Assembly (NCBI GenBank): GCA_017623335.1
Contig: JAGAPI010000178.1
Coordinates: 1-33,225 of the forward strand
DNA length: 33,225 nt
Direction of reading: 5' to 3'
Origin: Prevotella sp.
GTDB taxonomy: Bacteria > Bacteroidota > Bacteroidia > Bacteroidales > Bacteroidaceae
The first letter of the stretch is position 1, and each line of letters opens with the position of its first letter. Of the stretch, positions 26,501 through 33,225 are shown in pieces. The notes under the pieces were generated by a model that did not search any database, was not told the DNA's origin, and worked only from the letters and a program-made list of their open reading frames with translations. Made by a program: the position numbers and the translations under genes.

Positions 26501-29500
26501 GTACAAAAGCATATTTGGAAGCCAATATGACATTACAGGCTCAGTTGACTTTTGATGAGCAATTCGAACCTTTATCAACGGAAGATCCAACATTTGACAA
26601 TAATCATACGACAACGCCACTGGCATGGGACGAAGCTGAATATGGTTTCTGTTATCCGCAGTTAGCAGAGTACCACACAAATAAAAATTATATGAAATTG
26701 TCACCAATACACGGTGATTATATAATTCTGAAGACAATGAATGTTGTAAAAGGAAATGGTTATAATGACTATAAATGGTGGGATAGTGCCGAATTGCAGG
26801 ATTTCACTTACAGGTTTGGAGGAGAAAATAAGTATGGTGGATTCCTTTATGTGGATGCCTCTGATGAATCGCGAACAATAGCAAAATTAAGGTTTGACAA
26901 TGCAAAGTTGTGTGTAGGCTCGGAACTTTGTTATACGGCAGTTATATCAGATATGACAGATGGCAAACAAACTGCTCCTCGCTTGCTCACAGCCTTGTAT
27001 GCAATAAGGGGTGGTGAAAAGATACACGTGGCATCTTTCCTTTCTTGTAATCTAAGAGATGTTTCGGCAACAGGAGAAGCCAAGAAGGGATTATGGTATC
27101 AGGTATATGGTAGAATAGCTGTACCGTCGAATGTGGATTTGACAGGTGTGGACAGTTATGAGGTACATGTTGACAACTATGCGGATAACACCCAAGGTGC
27201 TGACTATTGTGTTGACCAGATAATGTTCTTTACGAGCAATGCAAAGGTGAAAGTGAAGCAGGTTTCCGCATCTTGTAGTGAGGAAAATGTGCATATTAAT
27301 GCCTATCTTTCTGCGGATGCATTGGATACGTATAAGAGAGAGAAGATTTATTGGCGCATATGTGACGAGGATGGTAAACCACTGACAAATGAGAGCAAGA
27401 TATATGGCGAGGATGGGAGTCTTACCTACGGAACAATAGAAGTACCGCTTTCGTACGATGCTACAACTCTGCAAAATATAGATTCATTTACGGAAAAGAA
27501 CGGCTATTTTTTTGATGAGTATGGCAATGTTGCTTTCTCATTAATAAATGATAAGTTGAATCTGAAACAAGGTCAGCAGTATTACTTCTCAGTATATCAG
27601 TTGGGACAACCTGCTGTAGATACCGATATTGAATGGGGAAATCCTAATGATCCTTGTACTATATTCAGCCCAATATTTGTGCCAAGAAAGATGCACCTTC
27701 TCTTGACTGATAAGGATGGTAATGCACAGACTGCTATTGGCGCTTGTGGCGGAGGCAACAATGTGAATGTTGACCTGAAGGCAGAGGTGAATATACCTGA
27801 TGATTCTGAGGTGACAGGCTTCAAGTCGTATAAAGATGTTCATTTTGACTTCTTTATGGGCTCTTTGAAGGAGTATAGCGATTATTGTATAAAGATAAAT
27901 GATGGTGGCACGGAAAGGGAAGTCCATTTGGAAGAGGCTTTGAAATACTACCGTGGCAGAAACATCACTGGTGAAACAGAATATAATGACTGGATTTATA
28001 AGTCTGCAATCACATTGGATGAGGCCGCGTTTAAGGAAGGTGAAACTACTAAGTCTGGCTGTGAGGGATATTATGATGTGATTAATAATGCAATTAATGA
28101 AGGAAAACTTATTCTTCAGTATAGCACTAAGCTGGAGACATCGATCACAGTAAAAGCAGATCAGACGACTTTGCCAATCTCGGCATTACCTGTGGAGCAG
28201 ATGGTGACTATGCATGATGCGAATGGTGAAATTGTGAAAGATAAGGATAACAATCCTATTAAAGTGGAAATCTGCTCACCGCTTGAGTTCACATTCGATG
28301 TTAATGCCACAGGCGATGGTCCTACAATGCAGCTTGGCTTTGAGGATGTTGCATATCCTGAGGATTATGTTCGTGTGGTTCGTGTAGGCAGGGAGCAGCT
28401 GCTAAATATGCAGAAGAAAGACGGTTATTTGCTGCATGTTCCGGTGAATAACTTTAATATAGGCAGTGGAGATGATAATACAGGTGCGCTTGTAATTGTT
28501 GGCAATCTTGAATTGCTGAAGGAAGGCACTACCGACCCGACGATAAGTGGCAATAACAATAAGGTGGCTACTTTTGCTGCTGATGAGGAAGTGAGCGCAG
28601 AGAAGATGTATGTGTCGCTGAACTTCCATGGTGAAGGCGTGACTCAGCCGGATTTCCGAGAGGGCTTTGCCTACAGGATGTTCTTTCAAGTGAAGAAAAA
28701 GGATGCAGGCGAGGGTGCATGTACAGGCAATGTGGAGTTTATTCTAAAGGTGGTGCCTGAGTTTGTGACATGGACTGGGAAAGCTGGAGATACAAATACA
28801 AGCTGGAACAACGATGCCAACTGGACACGCTCAAAGTGTGAGGAACTATATAAGCATGATGGGCAGAATACTCCAACTGCTGCACAGGGTGATGGTACTA
28901 ATAATGGTAAGTATGTAGATAATGATGATGCTACATTGGGACGGCCCGACACATACGTGCCGATGAAGTTTACATACGTCACTATGCCTACTCACAACCG
29001 TGCGCCGGTGCTTGCCGCACTGACCAAAGGAATTGACGGTATATATAATAATGTGGAGAGCGGAGCCACAGAGAAAATACAGTATGACATAATGGTGAGA
29101 ACAGAAACTGTATGTATGGACGAAAATCATGCGAAGAATGGGAACAGCAGTATATATGACTGCGAGAAGTTCTACGGCAACTGCTGTAAGGAGATTTACT
29201 TCAAGCCAGAAGCTGAGCTTGTGAACCAGCAGCACTTGATGTATGAGAAGGCATGGGTGGAGAAGGAGCTTGTTCCTGCCGCATGGTACCTGATGTCCTC
29301 ACCGCTGATGTCGGTTTATTCCGGAGATATGTATGTGCCTAAATCCAATGGACGGCAGGAGACCGAGGCCTTCAAACCGATAATGTTTAACAATGAGCTC
29401 AGTAGTTATAGCCGCACAAAATATCCTGTCTACCAGCGCTCATGGAAACAGGAGGGAGCTAAGGTATATACTAAAAAAATTGAGTTTGTTGGAAATGATG

Positions 29501-30759
29501 TCTTGAATGAGACATATAGTGCAAATCTGCCATACGATGGTGTGGTGGAGGAGACTATGGCACAGTGGAGCCACGTATATAATGACTTGGCCGTGAGAGA
29601 TACGACCTTGATGGGCTTCTCCATACGTGCTCATAAGGAGAAGCAAGCTGAAAATGCGTTGCTCCGTCTGCCTAAGGAAGATCTGACGCAATATGATTTC
29701 TTCTCGTGGAATGACAGCAAGTGGGATGATGAAGGAGGATTCCCCTCCATGGGAATAGAGAAATGTCCCAATGTACATGGACATCTGAAGACTGACTGCA
29801 GTGACAATGCCGTCCTCTCTACCGGAATAGACCTTATTCAGGTGAACAACGGTTATGCCCTTATTGGTAATCCATATATGTCATCTGTTAGAATGTCAAA
29901 GTTCTTAGAACAAAACAGCAGCATGATAGACGGGAATGCTTTCTGGACTTATGAAGTTAGTGATGACGGTACTTCTACAGAGTTGAGAGCTCATGGTGGA
30001 AGTGGCACGATACGTCCTATGCAGGCATTCTTTGTGAAACTGAGAGATGACGTAGTTGAAACAGATGAGATAACGTTTACATCGGATATGATGATTGACG
30101 GCAATACATCTCCAGAGACGGAAACGGCAGCTGCAGGAGTAAGAATGATGGCGATCAACAGTAAGGGACAGTCAACAGCAGTTGTTGCGCATGTTGACGG
30201 ATCCTGCAATGGCTATGATGTCGGTGAGGACGTGGAGACATTCTTCGACTCAAACTTCAGCGATGCTCCGACTGTCTACACCGTGGCGGGCACAAAAGCT
30301 GTGTCAGTCAACTCTCTGCCAAATATAGATATAGTACCGTTTGGCGTAACGTGTGCAGGCAATGATGCTGTGGATGTCACCATAACTGGCACGGATCTGA
30401 TTACGCAGAAACTTTACGTATATGATACTGCCAATGGCATGTGTGCAGAAATACATGATGGTGAGCCGATAAGTGTACAACCCAATGATTATGGACGCTA
30501 TTATCTGACAACGCGCAGCAGCATGAATATAGGTGAAAGTGTGGCGCAGGGCATTATGGTAAGTGTGCGTGACGGGCAGGTGACGGTAACGACTGCGAAA
30601 AATATCAGGAGAGTGGTTGTTACGACACTTAATGGCGCAAATCAGCTTAGTCTTGCAGACTGCGGAATGTCTGCAACATTTACTCTGCATCAGGGAGTAT
30701 ATATAATTGAGGTTGAAGGTGATGCAGGGAAGAATACAGTAAAGATAATGGTGAAATGA
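23593..30759 (+). CDS. Giant (2388-residue) secreted protein with T9SS-type C-terminal signal, probable fimbria-associated adhesin
   Basis: The N-terminus is a long signal region, its hydrophobic core RRAALVFALMMAVVGSVEA ending near residue 54. ATG 23611 is an alternative start. Residues 172-334 and 464-620 are a duplicated domain: each opens with FEG, then KYARFYL/KYARYYL, GVYVY and FYDYQ(F/L)VA. A possible jelly-roll, carbohydrate-binding-like region lies near 1035-1230 (YGGFLYVDAS, GLWYQVYGRIAV, DYCVDQIMFF). From about 1725 the protein has marks of T9SS-exported proteins: WTGKAGDTNTSWNNDANWT, GNPYMSSVRMSKFL (2092 on), GSGTIRPMQAFFVKL. It ends QGVYIIEVEGD and KNTVKIMVK, like a type A sorting domain (about 2320-2388). 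About 33 cysteines can be counted. The first third is strongly AT-rich. In P. gingivalis the tip protein Mfa5 also closes the mfa operon and is T9SS-dependent, a suggestive parallel; no von Willebrand motif was seen here. Confidence 0.85.
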   Translation: MIKSINMMKSRRYNIIGHAITHVLQFISCPTYIVRRAALVFALMMAVVGSVEAKERVLYDYSTEGGTNQELVINANSFTENNIGSILRVYVSNDNWLQLRISPSEIFNVNGGYINNYENYSYITFNSAIYSFDFELTADIISAIKEKASFIIQGNAGKIIKIVVDEKEVDDFEGKLSDDCIQIEQNKNIDSKAEKYFFDFSEVLTSLPDVKYARFYLIKGNENQDIAATSIAISSNNGKTCEDKPNRGVYVYTGSPLTADDLKGTLTLVPGTFYDYQFVAVFSKDAPQEVSDDGIVTKEPAELQEKYIVNFTVPITIIDKYIKWDKSEDYFDVSDMPELLGTTIEEMKNKYSIKWYVLNENGERQDFQNSWKLYAEGGMYPYTYNSPEQCLSLNEKSGYYENNNLETAWKNNEKWHLQAPKISCPSNTFESYKDYTVVCDAEIPTAKAKYIFHFNENGVEPDPFEGDMTGATEVSYERGLKENSTSVTIDFGSELTGAKYARYYLVNKDGSQYEANDEAISVADGVTINNKKSGVYVYNAGSELTEVQKKVMVTLPAGKFYDYQLVAMLSDQEPEKDGDKIIKDAVIKKKVVYTFKEAFVFIHSKGASGRDYIIGDNTENVMQYAWNGACTDLTGGYTETTEDIRQGVYTVKYDMYVDPDVSDLYPFKMPFQNYNGEGGGNDLEPSAYIRWYDWKTDFGHEKLVGVGSNVKDLTEVTDDGDKVSRGLFMVDKTHSKSLKSSEAGAAFNASGFGKDDVVTIACDASKYYDGISGSTEYPQSPIVLVHEPTIGTRYLFTIRHASVIADKLVDGKTKYETNDSKQMFQLTEDNGRFCVSVKDNSTAFSVRSSCPYLSDYYMYKDDSKTTFVKADKLGWEVYLEDGDGLWKRDNAISAGKNRIQTHTVVSIGGIFTLVSDGTRKKTVTADAGMRFHLVGILEDETGTIKYPAIHYEMNFIQAPAYHSGNIPLQRTKAYLEANMTLQAQLTFDEQFEPLSTEDPTFDNNHTTTPLAWDEAEYGFCYPQLAEYHTNKNYMKLSPIHGDYIILKTMNVVKGNGYNDYKWWDSAELQDFTYRFGGENKYGGFLYVDASDESRTIAKLRFDNAKLCVGSELCYTAVISDMTDGKQTAPRLLTALYAIRGGEKIHVASFLSCNLRDVSATGEAKKGLWYQVYGRIAVPSNVDLTGVDSYEVHVDNYADNTQGADYCVDQIMFFTSNAKVKVKQVSASCSEENVHINAYLSADALDTYKREKIYWRICDEDGKPLTNESKIYGEDGSLTYGTIEVPLSYDATTLQNIDSFTEKNGYFFDEYGNVAFSLINDKLNLKQGQQYYFSVYQLGQPAVDTDIEWGNPNDPCTIFSPIFVPRKMHLLLTDKDGNAQTAIGACGGGNNVNVDLKAEVNIPDDSEVTGFKSYKDVHFDFFMGSLKEYSDYCIKINDGGTEREVHLEEALKYYRGRNITGETEYNDWIYKSAITLDEAAFKEGETTKSGCEGYYDVINNAINEGKLILQYSTKLETSITVKADQTTLPISALPVEQMVTMHDANGEIVKDKDNNPIKVEICSPLEFTFDVNATGDGPTMQLGFEDVAYPEDYVRVVRVGREQLLNMQKKDGYLLHVPVNNFNIGSGDDNTGALVIVGNLELLKEGTTDPTISGNNNKVATFAADEEVSAEKMYVSLNFHGEGVTQPDFREGFAYRMFFQVKKKDAGEGACTGNVEFILKVVPEFVTWTGKAGDTNTSWNNDANWTRSKCEELYKHDGQNTPTAAQGDGTNNGKYVDNDDATLGRPDTYVPMKFTYVTMPTHNRAPVLAALTKGIDGIYNNVESGATEKIQYDIMVRTETVCMDENHAKNGNSSIYDCEKFYGNCCKEIYFKPEAELVNQQHLMYEKAWVEKELVPAAWYLMSSPLMSVYSGDMYVPKSNGRQETEAFKPIMFNNELSSYSRTKYPVYQRSWKQEGAKVYTKKIEFVGNDVLNETYSANLPYDGVVEETMAQWSHVYNDLAVRDTTLMGFSIRAHKEKQAENALLRLPKEDLTQYDFFSWNDSKWDDEGGFPSMGIEKCPNVHGHLKTDCSDNAVLSTGIDLIQVNNGYALIGNPYMSSVRMSKFLEQNSSMIDGNAFWTYEVSDDGTSTELRAHGGSGTIRPMQAFFVKLRDDVVETDEITFTSDMMIDGNTSPETETAAAGVRMMAINSKGQSTAVVAHVDGSCNGYDVGEDVETFFDSNFSDAPTVYTVAGTKAVSVNSLPNIDIVPFGVTCAGNDAVDVTITGTDLITQKLYVYDTANGMCAEIHDGEPISVQPNDYGRYYLTTRSSMNIGESVAQGIMVSVRDGQVTVTTAKNIRRVVVTTLNGANQLSLADCGMSATFTLHQGVYIIEVEGDAGKNTVKIMVK

Positions 30760-30773
30760 AAGTTTGATTGTTC

Positions 30774-31277
30774 ATGAGAAATAGAAACGGCAGACAGGCA
30801 TGGCACGGACATTTCATATTATTGAAATGTCTGATGACCATGCTGTTTTGTGGTTGCAGTGCGATTGATGAAGGAGATGTTGAGGAAAGGGTGAGGGTTG
30901 GCGACAAAGTGCCGCTGTTCACCGTTGATGTGATAGATAACGGAGAGCGCTCAACATTTTCCACAGCAGATATTGACGGTGAGACAGTCATTGTATTTTT
31001 CAACACCTCATGTGAGGACTGCCGAAGGGAGCTTCCTAAGCTGAATGACTATTATTTGCGGCATCGTGATGAGGCTGGCTTCTGCATGGTGGCTATAAGC
31101 CGTGAGGAAGGGGAGGAGAGTGTGGCGGCATACTGGCATGATAACAGCCTGCAGATACCTTATTCGGCACAGACCGACCGCAGAATATACAGTCTCTTTG
31201 CCTCGTCGGTTATTCCACGGGTTTATTATTGCTCTCCACAGGGAATAATTACTAAGATATTTGTTGAGAACAGTTAA
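30774..31277 (+). CDS. Thioredoxin-like (TlpA/ResA-type) lipoprotein
   Basis: This protein (167 residues from ATG 30774) has a signal ending MLFCGC (Cys28 the likely lipidated residue), a linker, then a thioredoxin fold of the TlpA/AhpC type opening VRVGDKVPLFTVDVI. The active-site motif is CEDC (Cys80-Cys83) in FFNTSCEDCRREL, with an IPR segment (SSVIPRVYYC) supplying the expected cis-proline later. It would act as a periplasmic thiol oxidoreductase. It starts 14 nt after the giant gene, so the two are almost certainly co-expressed; a TTG at 30768 would add two residues. A dedicated role in disulfide handling of the cysteine-rich giant protein is inference. Confidence 0.88.
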   Translation: MRNRNGRQAWHGHFILLKCLMTMLFCGCSAIDEGDVEERVRVGDKVPLFTVDVIDNGERSTFSTADIDGETVIVFFNTSCEDCRRELPKLNDYYLRHRDEAGFCMVAISREEGEESVAAYWHDNSLQIPYSAQTDRRIYSLFASSVIPRVYYCSPQGIITKIFVENS

Positions 31278-31330
31278 GCTCGCATAAACATAATCATATC
31301 TGTTTATACGTTTAAACCTAAAAGATTTTA

Positions 31331-31352
31331 CCGTCCAGCCTTGGGCGGACGG
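31331..31352 (+). terminator. Hairpin after the fimbrial operon, probable terminator
   Basis: CCGTCC-A-GCC-TTG-GGC-GGACGG forms a nine-pair stem with one bulged A, 53 nt after the last stop codon of the operon. It is followed by TGAGACATGTTTATTTC, so the T run is displaced. No other gene end is nearby on the plus strand. Confidence 0.55.
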
Positions 31353-31383
31353 TGAGACATGTTTATTTCTATGACTGAATAAG

Positions 31384-31557
31384 TTATGTTAATCCTGCAT
31401 ATGAGGTTACTCTTATGACTTTATCAATGCTTAGCCGTGTATATTTAGCTATCATTTCAACAGAAAGTCCCTCGGCTGTCATTGCCTTTACAATCGCAAT
31501 ATTTATGAGCTCTCCAAGGAATTTATGAAAAATATTTTGCGGTTTAGAAAATAATAA
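31384..31557 (-). pseudogene. Decayed fragment resembling the C-terminus of an Rpn-type (PD-(D/E)XK) nuclease/transposase
   Basis: Translation of the minus strand gives a 57-residue frame with no start: LGELINIAIVKAMTAEGLS, then VEMIAKYTRLSIDKVIRVTS, ending at a TAA at 31384-31386. The pattern of a lysine/alanine-rich helix, then a small helix-turn-helix (xxMxxxGLsvexIAKyTgLSxxxI), is what ends many Rpn-family putative transposases. There is no catalytic domain upstream; another stop lies before it and the fucO promoter overlaps its 5' side. This is a by-eye resemblance to a short motif. Apart from this, the 31278-31621 gap (344 bp) holds the terminator hairpin and the fucO promoter. Confidence 0.4.
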
Positions 31558-31566
31558 TTATCTTTG
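31536..31566 (+). promoter_or_regulatory. Promoter for fucO
   Basis: TTTG (31536-31539), 19 bp, then TATCTTTG (31559-31566) matches the Bacteroidetes consensus exactly, 55 nt before the fucO start. Confidence 0.85.
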
Positions 31567-31621
31567 CAGACGATAAACTGTATCTCGGCAAAACATATTA
31601 ACTAATATACTAAAATAGACA

Positions 31622-32776
31622 ATGGTAAACAGATTTATTCTTAACGAAGTTTCGTATTTCGGCGCAGGGGCACGCAAGCAACTGCCGGAGGTGATTGGAC
31701 GAATGGGGCTGAAAAAGGCTCTCGTGGTAACAGATAAGGGACTCATTAAGGTGGGCACAGCCAGGATGGTGACCGATGTTCTTGATGAGGCAGGCTTCCC
31801 ATACGAGATATACAGCGAGGTAAAGCCTAATCCAACGGTGACTAATGTGAAGCAGGGCGTTGAGGCTTTCAAGACTTCTGAGGCTGATTGTATCATAGCC
31901 ATTGGAGGAGGCTCGGCTATGGATACGGCAAAGGGCATAGGCATTGTTACCAACAACCCTGAGTTCTCGGATGTGGTGAGCCTTGAAGGTGTGGCTCCTA
32001 CAAAACACAAGAGTGTGCCCATTGTTGCTCTGCCCACAACGGCGGGAACAGGTGCAGAGGTGACAATCAACTATGTTATTATCGATGAGGAGCGTCAGGC
32101 TAAGATGGTGTGTGTTGACCCTAACGACATTCCTGCAGTGGCAATCGTCGACCCCGAACTGATGTATTCGCTGCCAAAGAGCCTTACCGCAGCCACAGGT
32201 ATGGATGCACTTACTCATGCCATTGAGGGATATATCACACGTGGGGCATGGGTGATGAGCGATATGTATGAGCTGCAGGCAATAAAGATGATAGCCGAGC
32301 ATCTGCCAACAGCTGTTGAGGAACCCACCAACCCTGTTGGCCGTGAGGGAATGGCACTTGCACAGTATATCGCTGCTCAGGCATTCTCGAATGTAGGTCT
32401 TGGTCTTGTTCACGGTATGGCGCATCCTATGGGCAGTCTGTTCGATGTTCCCCACGGAGTGGCAAACGCCCTGTTGCTGCCCACAATTATGGAGTGGAAC
32501 ATGCCTTGCTGTATAGAGAAATATGGAGTGATTGCCCGCACGATGGGTGTCGACACCACTGGTATGACCGACAAGGAGGCTGCTCAGGCTGCATGTGATG
32601 CCGTGAAGGCGCTTGCCGTGCGTGTCGGAATACCTCAGCACCTCAGTGAACTTGGTATTAAGGAAAGCGATATTGAGGCTTTGGCACAACAGGCTATAGC
32701 AGATGTCTGCACACCTGGTAATCCGCGTGATGTGACAATTGATGATATACGTGAGCTGTACAAAAAAGTTTTGTAA
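31622..32776 (+). CDS. fucO: Lactaldehyde reductase / iron-containing (group III) alcohol dehydrogenase
   Basis: FucO interconverts lactaldehyde and 1,2-propanediol with NAD(H), the last step of anaerobic fucose or rhamnose breakdown. The 384-residue length matches E. coli FucO (about 382). The NAD-binding motif GGGSAMD is at 95-101. The metal ligands Asp195 and His199 (GMDALTHAIEGY), His264 (GLVHGMAHPMG) and His278 (PHGVANALLLP) align with the known iron ligands of the family. No fucose or rhamnose genes are adjacent, so the physiological substrate (lactaldehyde or another short alcohol/aldehyde) is not fixed by context. It has its own promoter and is followed by a palindrome array and a strong terminator. 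Confidence 0.93.
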   Translation: MVNRFILNEVSYFGAGARKQLPEVIGRMGLKKALVVTDKGLIKVGTARMVTDVLDEAGFPYEIYSEVKPNPTVTNVKQGVEAFKTSEADCIIAIGGGSAMDTAKGIGIVTNNPEFSDVVSLEGVAPTKHKSVPIVALPTTAGTGAEVTINYVIIDEERQAKMVCVDPNDIPAVAIVDPELMYSLPKSLTAATGMDALTHAIEGYITRGAWVMSDMYELQAIKMIAEHLPTAVEEPTNPVGREGMALAQYIAAQAFSNVGLGLVHGMAHPMGSLFDVPHGVANALLLPTIMEWNMPCCIEKYGVIARTMGVDTTGMTDKEAAQAACDAVKALAVRVGIPQHLSELGIKESDIEALAQQAIADVCTPGNPRDVTIDDIRELYKKVL

Positions 32777-32817
32777 TGTTCAGAGCACTCAATGGCAGTA
32801 ATACTGACATCAACAAG

Positions 32818-32895
32818 TAAGTTAACTTAAATGGCAAAGTATCTTAAGATAAATGACAAAGTATCTTAAGATAAATCAGAAAGTATCTTAATATT
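32818..32895. repeat. Four 12-bp palindromic sites spaced exactly 22 bp apart
   Basis: TAAGTTAACTTA (32818-32829), TATCTTAAGATA (32840-32851 and 32862-32873) and the imperfect TATCTTAATATT (32884-32895) have centres 22 bp apart. The first three are perfect palindromes, and the spacers end in (A/C)AAG. Twenty-two bp is about two helical turns, so all sites face the same side of the DNA. It starts 41 nt after the fucO stop and ends 17 nt before the terminator hairpin. It looks like a cooperative operator or binding array. The 32777-33076 gap (300 bp) holds only this array, the terminator, and an AT-rich leader with a small GGGG-CGAG-CCCC hairpin (about 33033). Confidence 0.8.
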
Positions 32896-32912
32896 CTTTT
32901 CTGAGATATGTT

Positions 32913-32944
32913 TCCTGCACACACAAGCCTTTGTGTGTGCAGGA
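32913..32944. terminator. Perfect 14-bp hairpin, terminator after fucO
   Basis: The left arm TCCTGCACACACAA (32913-32926), the loop GCCT and the right arm TTGTGTGTGCAGGA (32931-32944) form an uninterrupted stem. It is followed by TTATGTTAATT and preceded by TTCTTTTCTGAG, so it could act in either direction. It separates fucO from the regulator gene. Confidence 0.75.
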
Positions 32945-33076
32945 TTATGTTAATTAAAGATTAAAAGGTGTAAAAGTTCGATGAAAAAAAGTAATGTTTT
33001 GAAGAATATTTGTAATTTTACAGCCAAAATGAGGGGGCGAGCCCCAAAATTATAAAAGTATAAAAGCATTACTGTT

Positions 33077-33225
33077 ATGAACGAACATATCAAACAGATA
33101 GGAGAGCGGTTGAAAGGACTTCGCGAAGTTCTCGACATCCCTGCCGAGGAAGTGGCGGAACTGTGTAACATCACTCTCGACCATTATCTGAAAATGGAGG
33201 CTGGTGAGGCCGACCCTTCAGTTTA
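33077..33225 (+). CDS. XRE-family helix-turn-helix regulator (5' part only; probably HTH-cupin)
   Basis: The first 49 codons are visible before the window ends, starting MNEHIKQIGERLKGLREVLD. The block IPAEEVAELCNITLDHYLKM and the EAGEADPSV after it form the standard XRE helix-turn-helix, where a residue such as Glu follows the recognition helix. The N-terminal style and the EAGEADPSV ending match the HTH-cupin regulators that in Bacteroides sit upstream of an AMP-dependent ligase gene; the cupin part is beyond the edge, so that is inference. No exact consensus promoter was found in the AT-rich 130 bp upstream. The nearby palindrome array is a possible binding site, but this is untested. Confidence 0.8.
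   Translation, partial: MNEHIKQIGERLKGLREVLDIPAEEVAELCNITLDHYLKMEAGEADPSV

Noticed and set aside
31610..32689. 359-residue open frame antisense to fucO
   Set aside because: The composition is His/Cys/Ser-rich like other antisense shadows, while fucO has all family motifs and a promoter.
32818..32895. CRISPR array
   Set aside because: The conserved units are only 12 bp, the spacers are about 10 bp and nearly identical, and no cas genes are present; this is a palindrome array.
32945..33076. Consensus promoter for the XRE regulator gene
   Set aside because: TAATTTTA (33013-33020) is near the -7 consensus, but no TTTG lies 19-21 bp upstream; the match is too weak to call.

Overview
The window reads as chromosomal DNA of a Bacteroidales bacterium, most likely a Prevotella-like member of the Prevotellaceae. 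The support is indirect but consistent. Five promoters fit the Bacteroidetes pattern TTTG-N19-TAnnTTTG exactly. There is a type V (Mfa/Fim-type) fimbrial operon of lipoprotein pilins, and a giant secreted protein with a type IX secretion (T9SS)-like C-terminus. Shine-Dalgarno sequences are rare, and the housekeeping proteins resemble Bacteroidales versions. No rRNA, tRNA, CRISPR array, intact insertion sequence or prophage gene was recognised.

Bases 1-8960 (minus strand) form a tightly packed gene series read right to left: serine acetyltransferase, a 23S rRNA methyltransferase (rlmL-like), a secreted dipeptidyl peptidase IV-like protease, purD, a polytopic membrane protein, an unusual in-frame fusion of a DedA/YqaA-type membrane protein to a ZnuA-type metal-binding lipoprotein, and a ZnuC-type ATPase. 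The first three bases hold the start codon of a further gene, which by context could be the permease. The last genes overlap, so a metal (zinc/manganese) ABC importer is probably made from one message.

Bases 8928-9188 carry two nearly identical promoters in mirror image, firing outward into cysE (left) and mlaEF (right). Bases 9212-14679 (plus strand) hold mlaE-mlaF (lipid-trafficking ABC transporter, no MlaD beside it), the GTPases era and der, a small lipoprotein, and an lrgA-lrgB pair.

Bases 14726-31277 are the accessory heart of the window: a fimbrial operon behind one clear promoter. The order is a DUF3575-type outer-membrane protein, a DUF3868/OmpA-like/TPR protein, an Mfa1-like pilin, an Mfa2/FimB-like anchor, two further pilin-like lipoproteins, a 2388-residue protein with tandem N-terminal domains and a T9SS-like C-terminus, and a lipoprotein thioredoxin with a CEDC motif. 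The three pilin-like proteins share a T-R-A site suited to Arg-specific maturation; the anchor lacks it. The giant protein is plausibly the tip or surface adhesin, and the thioredoxin may help fold it (about 33 cysteines).

Bases 31278-33225 hold a decayed fragment resembling an Rpn-type nuclease C-terminus, fucO (lactaldehyde reductase) with its own promoter, a striking array of four palindromic sites spaced exactly 22 bp, a strong hairpin terminator, and the start of an XRE-type regulator that runs off the right edge.

Several intergenic spaces inside operons are filled with degenerate short-period repeats (nonamers at 7838-7954 and 11743-11778; heptamers at 15462-15524 and 20118-20138) that normal gene annotation would miss.
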